A DNA stretch of 64,000 nt from Burkholderiaceae bacterium (GTDB lineage: Bacteria; Pseudomonadota; Gammaproteobacteria; Burkholderiales; Burkholderiaceae_E): positions 1 through 64,000 of the forward strand of contig JACKLP010000014.1 in the NCBI GenBank assembly GCA_024235875.1, in the 5' to 3' direction. This document shows, in pieces, positions 42,348 through 50,597 of this stretch (positions are counted from its first letter, which is position 1; each line of letters starts with the position of its first letter). The notes under the pieces were generated by a model. The model was not told the origin of the DNA, ran no database searches, and saw nothing but the letters and a program-made list of their open reading frames with translations. Both the position numbers and the translations under genes were made by a program.

Positions 42348-43820
42348 ATGGAATCAGCGCATGCAAGACCCTTTCGGCTCGGCGACGACTGGCGTCGTGC
42401 GTCCGACGACGAGGCCCTGGTCTCGATCGATCCGGCCGACGGTAGCGTCGCAGGGGTGGTGACGCGGGCCAGCGTGGCCGATGTCGAGGCGGCGGTAGAC
42501 ATTGCCAGCGCGGCCTTTCGTCGACGCGCGTGGCGCGACCTGCGTCCGGACCAGCGCGCCGGCCTGCTGCACGAGGTCTCGCGCCGCCTCGGTGCCGAAC
42601 ACGACAGCCTCGCTCGGCTCCAGATGCGCGACAGTGGGAAGCCCCTCAAGGAGTGCGCGAACATGGTCGCGAGCGCCTCCTATTTCTTCCGCTACTACGC
42701 TTCGCTTTGCGAGACATGGCAAGACGAAGTGACCAGCCCGCGCGGGCCCTACTTCTCGATGTCGGTGGCCGAGCCCTACGGCGTGGTCGCTGCGATCACG
42801 CCCTGGAACTCGCCGATCATGGCCGAGGCCCAGAAGGTGGCACCGGCGCTGGCCGCGGGCAATGCCGTGATCCTCAAGCCGTCCGAGGAAACGCCTCAGC
42901 TCGCTCTCGAGCTCGAGCGGATCTGCCGTGAGGCCGGTCTTCCCGCGGGACTCCTGAGCGTGCTACCGGGCACCGGTGAGGAAGTCGGTGCGGCGCTCGT
43001 CGATCATCCGGGGGTTCGCATGGTTTCGTTCACCGGCGGAACCGAGACCGGCCGTGCGATCGCCATTGCGGCCGGACGTCGACTGATTCCGGTCGGCCTC
43101 GAGCTTGGCGGCAAGTCGCCGCACATCGTGTTCGAGGATGCCGACTTCGAGAAGGCCGTCGCCGGCGTGGCGTCGGGCATCTACGGGTCGGCGGGCCAGA
43201 GTTGTGTGGCCGGCACCCGACTGTTCGTTCAGCGCTCGATCTATCAGCGCTTCGTCGAGGCCTTGGTCGCATTCACGCGGACGGTCCGGGTCGGCGCGCC
43301 GGACGATCCGGCGACCCAGATGGGACCGCTGATCTCGCGCGCGCATCGCGACAAGGTTGCCGGCTACGTGGCGCTGGCGCGGCAGGAGGGCGGTCGCATA
43401 CTGGCCGGGGGTGGCATCCCCGAGGCGCCCGCGCTCGCTGCCGGCTGGTATTTCGAGCCGACCGTGATCGAGGGCTTGCCCAATCACGCCCGAACCTGCC
43501 AGGAGGAGATCTTCGGCCCGGTCCTGGTGTGCCTGCCCTTCGACGACGAGGACGACGTGATCGCGCAGGCGAACGACACGGTCTACGGCCTGGCCGCCGG
43601 CATGTGGACCGGCGACTACGCGCGTGCCTGGCGCGTGGCCCGGGCACTCGAGGCCGGATCGGTCTGGATCAATACCTACAAGCAGTCGCACATCGCAACC
43701 GCGTTTGGCGGCTTCAAGGCCAGCGGCATCGGCCGCGAGAAGGGTTTCCACGGCCTGCGACTGTATTCGCAGGTCAAGAGCGTGTTCTTCGGCATGCACG
43801 ATGCGCCGATGAGCCTTTGA
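42348..43820 (+). CDS. NAD(P)-dependent aldehyde dehydrogenase
   Basis: A 490-residue aldehyde dehydrogenase oxidising an aldehyde to its acid. Substrate and cofactor motifs: PWNSPIMAEAQKVAPALAAG, GTGEEVGAAL, the general base Glu in LELGGKSP (about residue 247) and the catalytic Cys in GQSCVAGTR (about 285). The ATG at 42348 follows GGAG 8 nt upstream. It is the first gene of a three-gene operon with an SDR epimerase and a GMC oxidoreductase, so the aldehyde may come from the GMC enzyme's alcohol. Confidence 0.94.
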   Translation: MESAHARPFRLGDDWRRASDDEALVSIDPADGSVAGVVTRASVADVEAAVDIASAAFRRRAWRDLRPDQRAGLLHEVSRRLGAEHDSLARLQMRDSGKPLKECANMVASASYFFRYYASLCETWQDEVTSPRGPYFSMSVAEPYGVVAAITPWNSPIMAEAQKVAPALAAGNAVILKPSEETPQLALELERICREAGLPAGLLSVLPGTGEEVGAALVDHPGVRMVSFTGGTETGRAIAIAAGRRLIPVGLELGGKSPHIVFEDADFEKAVAGVASGIYGSAGQSCVAGTRLFVQRSIYQRFVEALVAFTRTVRVGAPDDPATQMGPLISRAHRDKVAGYVALARQEGGRILAGGGIPEAPALAAGWYFEPTVIEGLPNHARTCQEEIFGPVLVCLPFDDEDDVIAQANDTVYGLAAGMWTGDYARAWRVARALEAGSVWINTYKQSHIATAFGGFKASGIGREKGFHGLRLYSQVKSVFFGMHDAPMSL

Positions 43821-43834
43821 CAAGGACGGATCCG

Positions 43835-44854
43835 ATGACCAGCAAACAGGGCCGGGCACTCGACCTGGCCGACAGCAAGATCCTGATCGCCGGTGCGGCG
43901 AGCCTCGTGGGCTCGCATACGGCCGACCGGCTGATCGACGCGGGCGCCAAGGAGGTGATCCTGCTCGACAACTTCGCCTTCGGTACGCCGGAGGCGATCG
44001 CCCATCTCGACGGGCATCCGCGGGTTCGGCTCGTGAAGGCCGATCTCATGCGCCTGCCGGCGGTGCTCGCCGCGACCGAGGGCGTCGACGGCGTATTGCA
44101 CCTGGCCGCGTACATGACACTGGGCTTTTCCCAGACGCCCTGGGAAGCGATCGACGTCAACCTGCGCGGCCTGCAGAACATGCTCGAAGCCTGCCGCGTC
44201 AATCGCATCGGCAAGCTGCTGTTCGCGTCGTCTAACGCAGTCTATGGCTATGGCTCCGGCATCCGGGGCGCCCTGGTCGAGGACGGCCCGTTCCACACGG
44301 CCGGCGCGCCGCCCGCGGCGATCCTCTACGGGGCGTCGAAGATCATGGGCGAGCAACTGTGCCGGCAGGCGCACCAGAAGCACGGGCTCGACTATGTCGC
44401 GTTGCGCTACTCGACCGTCTACGGCGAGCGCCAGCACTACCGGGCGGCAAACGCGCTCTACATCATGGATACCTATGATCGCGTTTGCCGCGGCGAGCCG
44501 CCGGTGATGCCCGGCGATGGCACCGAGAGCAAGCACTTCGTCAATGTCCACGATGTCGCGCGCGCGAACCTGGCCGCCTTCGTCTCGTCGGCCACCGATG
44601 TCGCGGTCAACGTCTCGGGGCCCGCGCCGGTCACGACCGGCGAGATCGTGCGCATGGTGCTCGACTATTGCGGCAGCGAACTCGAACCCGTGATGCAACC
44701 CGACCCGCCGGGCACCGTTCGACTCACGTCGGGCGGCGCCTTCCACATCCCGCACGAGCGGGCCGGCGAAGTCATCGGATGGCAGCCCGAGATCGGCATG
44801 AAGGAAGGCATAGCGCGACTGCTGCAATGGCGCGAATCGCAAGGCACGCGATGA
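43835..44854 (+). CDS. NAD-dependent epimerase/dehydratase (extended SDR)
   Basis: A 339-residue extended SDR. The nucleotide site is the variant GAASLVGSHTAD where GxxGxxG is usual (GAASLVG keeps the spacing with Ala-Ala-Ser), LLDNFAFGTPEAI ends the second strand, and the catalytic YGASK (YxxxK) and upstream SSNAVYG serine are in place. Family members are UDP-sugar or other epimerases and dehydratases. The ATG at 43835 has AAGGA 9 nt upstream; it lies 14 nt after the ALDH gene and overlaps the GMC gene (ATGA). Its role in a catabolic operon is unclear. Confidence 0.9.
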   Translation: MTSKQGRALDLADSKILIAGAASLVGSHTADRLIDAGAKEVILLDNFAFGTPEAIAHLDGHPRVRLVKADLMRLPAVLAATEGVDGVLHLAAYMTLGFSQTPWEAIDVNLRGLQNMLEACRVNRIGKLLFASSNAVYGYGSGIRGALVEDGPFHTAGAPPAAILYGASKIMGEQLCRQAHQKHGLDYVALRYSTVYGERQHYRAANALYIMDTYDRVCRGEPPVMPGDGTESKHFVNVHDVARANLAAFVSSATDVAVNVSGPAPVTTGEIVRMVLDYCGSELEPVMQPDPPGTVRLTSGGAFHIPHERAGEVIGWQPEIGMKEGIARLLQWRESQGTR

Positions 44855-46476
44855 ACGGCGCACAGTTCGACTACGTGGTCGTCGGCGCCGGAGCCGCCGG
44901 GGCCATCGTCGCCGACCGCCTCAGCGAAAGTGGTCGCCATAGCGTCTGCCTGCTCGAGGCCGGTCCGCCGGATCGGCATCCTTACCTCCATATCCCGGCC
45001 GGCTTCATCAAGGTGCTGTTCGACCCGGGCCTCACCTGGACCTACGGTTCCGAGCCGACCGAACTGACCGCCGGCCGGCGCGTGCCGCTGCCGCAGGGGC
45101 GCGTGCTCGGTGGCTCCACGTCGATCAACGGCCTCGTGTACAACCGGGGCCAGCCCCAGGACTACGACGCCTGGGCGGCGATCGGCAATCCCGGCTGGTC
45201 CTGGGACGAAGTGCTGCCGTATTTCCGTCGCAACGAGCGCTATGGCGGCGGCGACGAACGATATCGGGGTCGCGAGGGTCGCCTGCCGGTCAGCGATCTG
45301 GAGTGGATCCATCCGGTCTGCGAACGATTCATCGCGGGGGCCAAGGGCCTGGGAATGCCGCGCAACCCGGACTACAACGGCGCCTCTCAGGCCGGCGTCG
45401 GCTATTTCCAGCGCTCGATCCGGGGGCGTTGGCGCATGAGTACGTCGGTCACCTATCTTCGAGCCGCCCGCAGGCGGCCGAACCTGACCGTCGTCACCGG
45501 GGCCCATGTCGTTGGCGTCGATTTCGATGCGCGCCGCGCCATTGGCGTGCGCTATGCGCCAGGAGACGACCGGGGGACGCGAATGACGGTGCGCGCGCGA
45601 CGAGAGGTCGTGTTGTGCGCCGGTGCGCTCAATACGCCCAGGCTGCTCCAGCTATCGGGTGTCGGTCCCGCCGGCCTGCTGGCGCGTCATGGCATTGCGC
45701 CGGTCCACGTGCTCGAGGGCGTCGGTGCAAACCTCAGCGATCACTACTCGGTGCGATTCGTGGCGCGCGTGCGGGGCATTGCGACGATCAACGAGTTGGC
45801 GCGCGCGCCGCGGCTTTGGGGACAGCTCGCCGCCTGGCTGGCGGGCAGGCCGAGCCTGCTCGCAACGAGCCCGTCGCTGGTGCATTGGTTCTGGCAATCG
45901 GGATCCGGGCTCGATCGTCCGGATCTGCAAGGCGTGTTCTCGCCGGCGAGCTATCGCGAGGGCTATGTCGGGATGCTCGATCGCTATCCCGGTATGACCT
46001 GCGGCGTGTGGCAGCACCGTCCTTTCAGTCGCGGCCATGTCGAACTGAAGAGCGCTGACCCGTTCGCCGAGCCGCTGATCCAACCGAACTATCTTGCCGA
46101 CGAGCGCGATCGCCGCGTGCTGCTCGCAGGCATGCGGCTGGCACGGGCGCTGCTTCGAACCCCCGAGCTGGCGGATTTCGCCGACGGCGAGACGCTGCCC
46201 GGGCCCGAGGTCCGCACCGACGACGAGATGCTCGACTTCGCGCGTCGTTTCGGTGCCTCGTCATACCACGTGAACGGCTCCGCCAGGATGGGCCCGAGCA
46301 GCGATCCCGGTGCCGTGGTCGATGCGCGACTTCGCGTGCATGGCATCGATGGACTGCGGCTCGCCGACGCATCGATCATGCCGTCGATCCCGTCGGCCAA
46401 CACCTGCGCGGCAACGATGATGATCGGTGAGAAGGCGGCCGACCTGATTCTCGAAGACGCCGCCTCGGCGAACTGA
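44851..46476 (+). CDS. GMC oxidoreductase (choline dehydrogenase-like)
   Basis: A 541-residue FAD enzyme that oxidises alcohols. The FAD-binding site VVVGAGAAGAIVADRL opens the protein; LPQGRVLGGSTSINGLVYNRG is the family signature, LCAGALNTPRLLQLSGVGP the second, and the C-terminal catalytic region has YHVNGSARMG with His and SIPSANTC with Asn. It overlaps the epimerase gene by ATGA. With the ALDH two genes upstream it forms an alcohol-to-acid pair, as in glycol or choline degradation; the substrate is not identifiable. Confidence 0.93.
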   Translation: MNGAQFDYVVVGAGAAGAIVADRLSESGRHSVCLLEAGPPDRHPYLHIPAGFIKVLFDPGLTWTYGSEPTELTAGRRVPLPQGRVLGGSTSINGLVYNRGQPQDYDAWAAIGNPGWSWDEVLPYFRRNERYGGGDERYRGREGRLPVSDLEWIHPVCERFIAGAKGLGMPRNPDYNGASQAGVGYFQRSIRGRWRMSTSVTYLRAARRRPNLTVVTGAHVVGVDFDARRAIGVRYAPGDDRGTRMTVRARREVVLCAGALNTPRLLQLSGVGPAGLLARHGIAPVHVLEGVGANLSDHYSVRFVARVRGIATINELARAPRLWGQLAAWLAGRPSLLATSPSLVHWFWQSGSGLDRPDLQGVFSPASYREGYVGMLDRYPGMTCGVWQHRPFSRGHVELKSADPFAEPLIQPNYLADERDRRVLLAGMRLARALLRTPELADFADGETLPGPEVRTDDEMLDFARRFGASSYHVNGSARMGPSSDPGAVVDARLRVHGIDGLRLADASIMPSIPSANTCAATMMIGEKAADLILEDAASAN

Positions 46477-46510
46477 ATGCGCGGTGCGCGCACGGTACCC
46501 GCGGCGGGCC

Positions 46511-46528
46511 GGGTGCTAACCTGCACCC
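46511..46528. promoter_or_regulatory. Inverted repeat before the two-component operon
   Basis: GGGTGC and GCACCC flank TAACCT in the 83-nt gap between the GMC gene and the response regulator. It could be an operator of the regulator, or a weak terminator for the GMC operon; no T-run follows. Confidence 0.3.
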
Positions 46529-46559
46529 TCTGTCACTCAAGCCGCTCACCAGGCTCGTC

Positions 46560-47237
46560 ATGCGTCTGTTGCTCGTAGAGGATGATCCCGATCTCGGCGA
46601 TGCGCTCGAGCAGGGGCTACGCCAGCACGGCCACGTCGTCGACTGGTTTCGCGACGGGCGCCAGGCCGCGACCGCCCTGGCCGGCGCCGAGTTCGATGCC
46701 ATGGTGCTCGATCTGGGCCTGCCCGGCACCGACGGCATGACGATCCTGCACGAGCTTCGGGCACGCGACCAGTCGCTGCCCGTTCTCGTGCTCACCGCTC
46801 GCGACGGCGTCGAGGCAAGAGTCGCGGGGCTGGATGCCGGCGCCGACGACTACCTGATCAAGCCGATCGCGATCGACGAGCTCGCCGCCCGGTTGCGGGC
46901 CATGATGCGTCGTACACGTGGCCGGACGCAGTCGGTCTGGACTCATGGTGCGCTCAGCTTCGATCCGGCCAGCCGCCAGGTCCGCTGGCGTGGGCAACTG
47001 CTCGAGCTGACCGCGCGCGAGCTTGCGTTGCTCGAGACCTTCCTGGCGCAACCCCACCGGGTCCTCTCCCGAAGCGTGCTCGTCGAGAAGCTGTACGACT
47101 GGGGGGGCGGCGACCCCGAGAGCAATACGATCGAGGTCCATGTGCACCACCTGCGCCGCAAGATCCATCCGCGACTGATTCGGACCGTGCGCGGCGTGGG
47201 CTATGCGCTGGGCCCGGCCGAGGCCTTGTCGGCATGA
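46560..47237 (+). CDS. OmpR/QseB-type response regulator
   Basis: A 225-residue transcription factor. The receiver domain (1-115) has the acidic pair EDD near residue 7, phospho-acceptor Asp51 in MVLDLGLPG, Thr in LTARD and Lys in IKPI. A winged-helix effector domain follows (about 125-220; TARELALLETFLAQPHRVLSR, IEVHVHHLRRKI). It overlaps the sensor kinase gene (ATGA, 47234-47237). Family resemblance is to QseB/PmrA. Confidence 0.95.
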   Translation: MRLLLVEDDPDLGDALEQGLRQHGHVVDWFRDGRQAATALAGAEFDAMVLDLGLPGTDGMTILHELRARDQSLPVLVLTARDGVEARVAGLDAGADDYLIKPIAIDELAARLRAMMRRTRGRTQSVWTHGALSFDPASRQVRWRGQLLELTARELALLETFLAQPHRVLSRSVLVEKLYDWGGGDPESNTIEVHVHHLRRKIHPRLIRTVRGVGYALGPAEALSA

Positions 47238-48637
47238 CGCTGTCGCGCCGCGTGCTCGTCTACCTGCTGATCGCCTTCCCGATCGTGTGGGCGATCGCAC
47301 TGGTCGTCTCGACCTATAGTGCACGGCACGAGGTCGACGAACTCTTCGACACCGAGATGCTCGTGCTCGCGCGCCGGACCGAGGCCATGCTGTCGCGCTT
47401 GCGCGAACGCGACGATCACGACGAGGGGCGAGATCGCGGCGAGCCGGACCACGATGACCGCGAGCGCCGCGACGAGCGCGAGCCGAAGGCGCATCATGAC
47501 CGCGGCGACGGCCATGGCGAGCATGATTCCGACCTGGTCATCATGGTCTGGAACAGCAGCGGTCGTGCCTTCATCGATACCGGCGGTCGCGGAATTCCGA
47601 TGCGCGTCGGAGGCAATGGCTTCGCCGATCTCGATATCGACGGCAAGCGTTGGCGCGTGCTCTATCGACCCGCGACCCGGACCGGATACCGGGTAAGTGT
47701 CGCGCAACCGGTCAAGGAGCGCGAAGAGCTGGTGCGGACCGTGCTGATCAGCCAGCAGCTACCGTGGCTCGTCGCATTGCCGCTGCTCTTTCTCGCGATG
47801 GGCTTCGCGGTCCGGCGAGCGCTCGCGCCGCTGCGGGCACTCGCGCAGGCCCTGTCAACGCGTGGCGCGGCGGATCTCACGCCCCTGCCGGTCGTGGATG
47901 TGCCGCCCGATCTGAAGGCGCCGGTGGAATCCATGAATGCCTTGTTCGGTCGCATCGAGACGAGCTTCGCGCGCGAGCGACGCTTTACCGCCGATGCCGC
48001 GCACGAGCTGCGTACGCCGCTGGCTGCCGTGCGCGCCCAGTGGGACGCGATGCGCGGCGCCCGTGACGATGCCGAGCGGCAGCGTGCCCAGCTGCGGGTC
48101 ACGGCGGGCCTGTCCAGGCTGGATCGATTGGTCACGCAGATGCTGGCGCTCTCCCGGCTCGAGGCCGCCGACGTGCTTTCGGCTCGGCAGGCGATCGACT
48201 GGCATCCGATCATCGAGCAAGTCGTCGGCGATGTTCTTCCGATCGTCGAGGAACGAGCGATCGAGCTCGGTTGCGACTGGCCGGCGGCGGGTGCAGCACC
48301 GTTTCCCTTGACCGGCGATGCCGGCCTGCTGGCCGTGCTGCTGCGCAATCTGCTCGAGAACGCGGTGCGGCACGCGCCCGAGGGGAGTGCCGTGGACATC
48401 CGCTTCGAGACCGATTCCTTGCGTATCGAGAACGGTGGGCCGGCGCTGGCGCCCGCGACCCTCGCCCGCCTGGGCGAGCGATTCTTCCGTGTCGATGCGT
48501 CGGGCACCGGCAGCGGCCTCGGGATCTCGATCGCCATGCGCGTGGCCGCGCTGCATGGCCTCGAATTGCGCTACGGCAGCCTGGCGAGCGGGCAGGGCGT
48601 GGTCGCGGAACTGGTCCGCGCGCCCGCCCGCGCCTGA
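47234..48637 (+). CDS. Sensor histidine kinase with His/Asp-rich periplasmic insert
   Basis: A 467-residue QseC-like kinase. A first span is at 8-28 and the second at about 175-195. The periplasmic segment between them carries a very polar stretch at about 59-100 (RDDHDEGRDRGEPDHDD, then HHDRGDGHGEHDSD) with six or seven His and many Asp/Glu, then a normal sensor fold. The HAMP-like region leads to the phospho-acceptor box HELRTPLAAV, and ATPase boxes N (LLENAVRHAPEG) and G (GTGSGLGISIAM). The His/Asp block suggests metal or pH sensing. It stops 1 nt before the convergent ilvD stop. Confidence 0.93.
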   Translation: MTLSRRVLVYLLIAFPIVWAIALVVSTYSARHEVDELFDTEMLVLARRTEAMLSRLRERDDHDEGRDRGEPDHDDRERRDEREPKAHHDRGDGHGEHDSDLVIMVWNSSGRAFIDTGGRGIPMRVGGNGFADLDIDGKRWRVLYRPATRTGYRVSVAQPVKEREELVRTVLISQQLPWLVALPLLFLAMGFAVRRALAPLRALAQALSTRGAADLTPLPVVDVPPDLKAPVESMNALFGRIETSFARERRFTADAAHELRTPLAAVRAQWDAMRGARDDAERQRAQLRVTAGLSRLDRLVTQMLALSRLEAADVLSARQAIDWHPIIEQVVGDVLPIVEERAIELGCDWPAAGAAPFPLTGDAGLLAVLLRNLLENAVRHAPEGSAVDIRFETDSLRIENGGPALAPATLARLGERFFRVDASGTGSGLGISIAMRVAALHGLELRYGSLASGQGVVAELVRAPARA

Positions 48638-48638
48638 G

Positions 48639-50507
48639 TCAGCCGCGCGGTGCGCCCGGCAAGCCCAGGGCAGCCGGGTCGCGAACCGCGCCGAACGACG
48701 CGCTGCGCGCCAGTGCGCCATAGGCCTGTAGTGCACGCGATACGACCCGGTTGCGCGAGACCGGTCGCCAGCCTCCGTCGGTGCGCGCGTCCATGGCACG
48801 ACGACGCCGCGACAGTTCGTCGTCGGTCACCAGCAGATCGATCCGTCGTGCCGGGATGTCGATGGCGATTTCATCGCCATCCTCGATCAGGGCGATCGCG
48901 CCGCCTTCACCGGCTTCTGGCGATATGTGTCCGATCGACAGGCCCGAGGTGGCGCCCGAGAAACGTCCATCGGTGATCAGTGCGCATTGCGTGGCCAGGC
49001 CGACCGCCTTGAGCATGCTCGTGGGCATCAGCATCTCCTGCATGCCGGGGCCGCCACGCGGCCCTTCGTAGCGGATCACGACCACGTCACCGGCCGCGAG
49101 CCGGCCGCCGAGGATGCCTTCGACGGCCGCGTCCTGGCTCTCGAAGATCACGGCCTTGCCGGTGAAGCGCAGGATCGACGAATCGACGCCGGCGGTCTTG
49201 ACGATGCAGCCGTCGGCCGCGATGTTGCCGTAGAGCACCGCCAATCCACCATCGGCACTATAGGCATGGGCCAGATCACGGATGCAGCCTGTCTCGCGAT
49301 CGGTGTCCGGCGTGTCGTAGCGCTCGGACTGGCTGAAGGCGGAAACGCTGCGCCGCCTGGCAGGCGCCGCCCGGTAGAACGTCCGAACGGCATCGTCGGT
49401 CGCGCGCGTGAGATCGTGGGACGCCAGTCGTTCCGCCAGGCGCCGACCCGTGACGTCGATGACGCTTGCGTCGATCAGGCCGCCGCGCTCGAGCTCGGCC
49501 ATGATCCCCATTACCCCGCCCGCGCGATGGACGTCTTCCACGTGATAGTGGTGCACGGCCGGCGACACCTTGCAGATGTTCGGCACCTTGCGCGAGAGAC
49601 GGTCGATGTCGGCGATCGTGAAGTCGATCTCGCCCTCGAACGCGGCACCGAGCAGGTGGAGCACCGTGTTGGTGGAACCACCCATCGCGATGTCCAGCGA
49701 CATCGCGTTCTCGAAGCTGCGCCGATCGGCCACGCGCCGCGGCAGCACGCTCTCGTCCTTGCCTTCGTAGTAGCGCCTGGTCATCTCGACGATCCGGTGA
49801 CCGGCTTGCACGAACAGTCCGCGCCGGTCGGCATGCGTGGCCACCAGGGTGCCGTTGCCGGGCAGCGCAAGGCCGAGCGCCTCGACCAGGCAATTCATGG
49901 AGTTGGCCGTGAACATGCCGGCGCAGGAGCCGCAGGTCAGGCACGAGCCCTCGGCGAGCTGGTGGAGCTCCTCGTCGCCGATGTTCGGGTCGCCGCCGCC
50001 CACCAGGGCGTCCACCACGTCGATCACGTGGACCTCGCCGTTCTTCTCGATGCGGCCGGCCTCCATTGGCCCACCCGAGACGAAGATCGTGGGGATGTTG
50101 AGCCGCAGGGCAGCCATGAGCATGCCGGGGGTGATCTTGTCGCAGTTCGAGATGCAGACCAGTGCATCGGCGCAATGGGCATTGACCATGTACTCGACCG
50201 CGTCTGCGATCAGCTCCCGCGACGGCAGGCTGTAGAGCATGCCGTCATGTCCCATGGCGATGCCGTCGTCGACGGCGATCGTGTTGAACTCCTTGGCAAC
50301 CGCGCCCGCCGCGTGGATCTCGGCAGCGACGAGTTGGCCCAGGTCCTTCAGGTGGACGTGGCCGGGCACGAACTGGGTGAACGAGTTGGCGATCGCGATG
50401 ATCGGCTTGGCCAGATCGGCCTCTGCCGTGCCGGTCGCGCGCCATAGTGCGCGGGCGGCCGCCTGGGTTCGCCCCTGGGTCGTTCGGTGCGATCGGTAGG
50501 CCGGCAT
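48639..50507 (-). CDS. ilvD: Dihydroxy-acid dehydratase
   Basis: A 622-residue Fe-S dehydratase of the IlvD/Edd family, converting dihydroxyacids to 2-keto acids in isoleucine and valine biosynthesis. Cluster cysteines are seen in CISNCDKITPGM and SCLTCGSCAGMFTANSMN, with GGSTNTVLH and the C-terminal GRFSGATSG metal/substrate loops. Length and KPIIAIANSFTQFVPGH start match IlvD rather than Edd (6-phosphogluconate). The ATG at 50507 has GAGGGGA upstream. No other ilv genes are adjacent. It diverges from the AmmeMemoRadiSam gene. Confidence 0.93.
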   Translation of the reverse strand: MPAYRSHRTTQGRTQAAARALWRATGTAEADLAKPIIAIANSFTQFVPGHVHLKDLGQLVAAEIHAAGAVAKEFNTIAVDDGIAMGHDGMLYSLPSRELIADAVEYMVNAHCADALVCISNCDKITPGMLMAALRLNIPTIFVSGGPMEAGRIEKNGEVHVIDVVDALVGGGDPNIGDEELHQLAEGSCLTCGSCAGMFTANSMNCLVEALGLALPGNGTLVATHADRRGLFVQAGHRIVEMTRRYYEGKDESVLPRRVADRRSFENAMSLDIAMGGSTNTVLHLLGAAFEGEIDFTIADIDRLSRKVPNICKVSPAVHHYHVEDVHRAGGVMGIMAELERGGLIDASVIDVTGRRLAERLASHDLTRATDDAVRTFYRAAPARRRSVSAFSQSERYDTPDTDRETGCIRDLAHAYSADGGLAVLYGNIAADGCIVKTAGVDSSILRFTGKAVIFESQDAAVEGILGGRLAAGDVVVIRYEGPRGGPGMQEMLMPTSMLKAVGLATQCALITDGRFSGATSGLSIGHISPEAGEGGAIALIEDGDEIAIDIPARRIDLLVTDDELSRRRRAMDARTDGGWRPVSRNRVVSRALQAYGALARSASFGAVRDPAALGLPGAPRG

Positions 50508-50576
50508 TTTTTCGTCCCCTCTGGGCAGTTCGTTTGAAACGCACGATCATAGCGGTGGACGCCACGGGATTGAAAC

Positions 50577-50592
50577 GCGGGCTCGAGCCCGC
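50577..50592. promoter_or_regulatory. 16-bp perfect palindrome before the Memo-AMMECR1 gene
   Basis: GCGGGCTCGAGCCCGC is an unbroken palindrome, 5 nt before the first ATG (50598) in the 90-nt divergent gap to ilvD. It could be an operator, or a stem over the ribosome-binding region, which otherwise shows no Shine-Dalgarno. Confidence 0.4.
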
Positions 50593-50597
50593 ATCTG

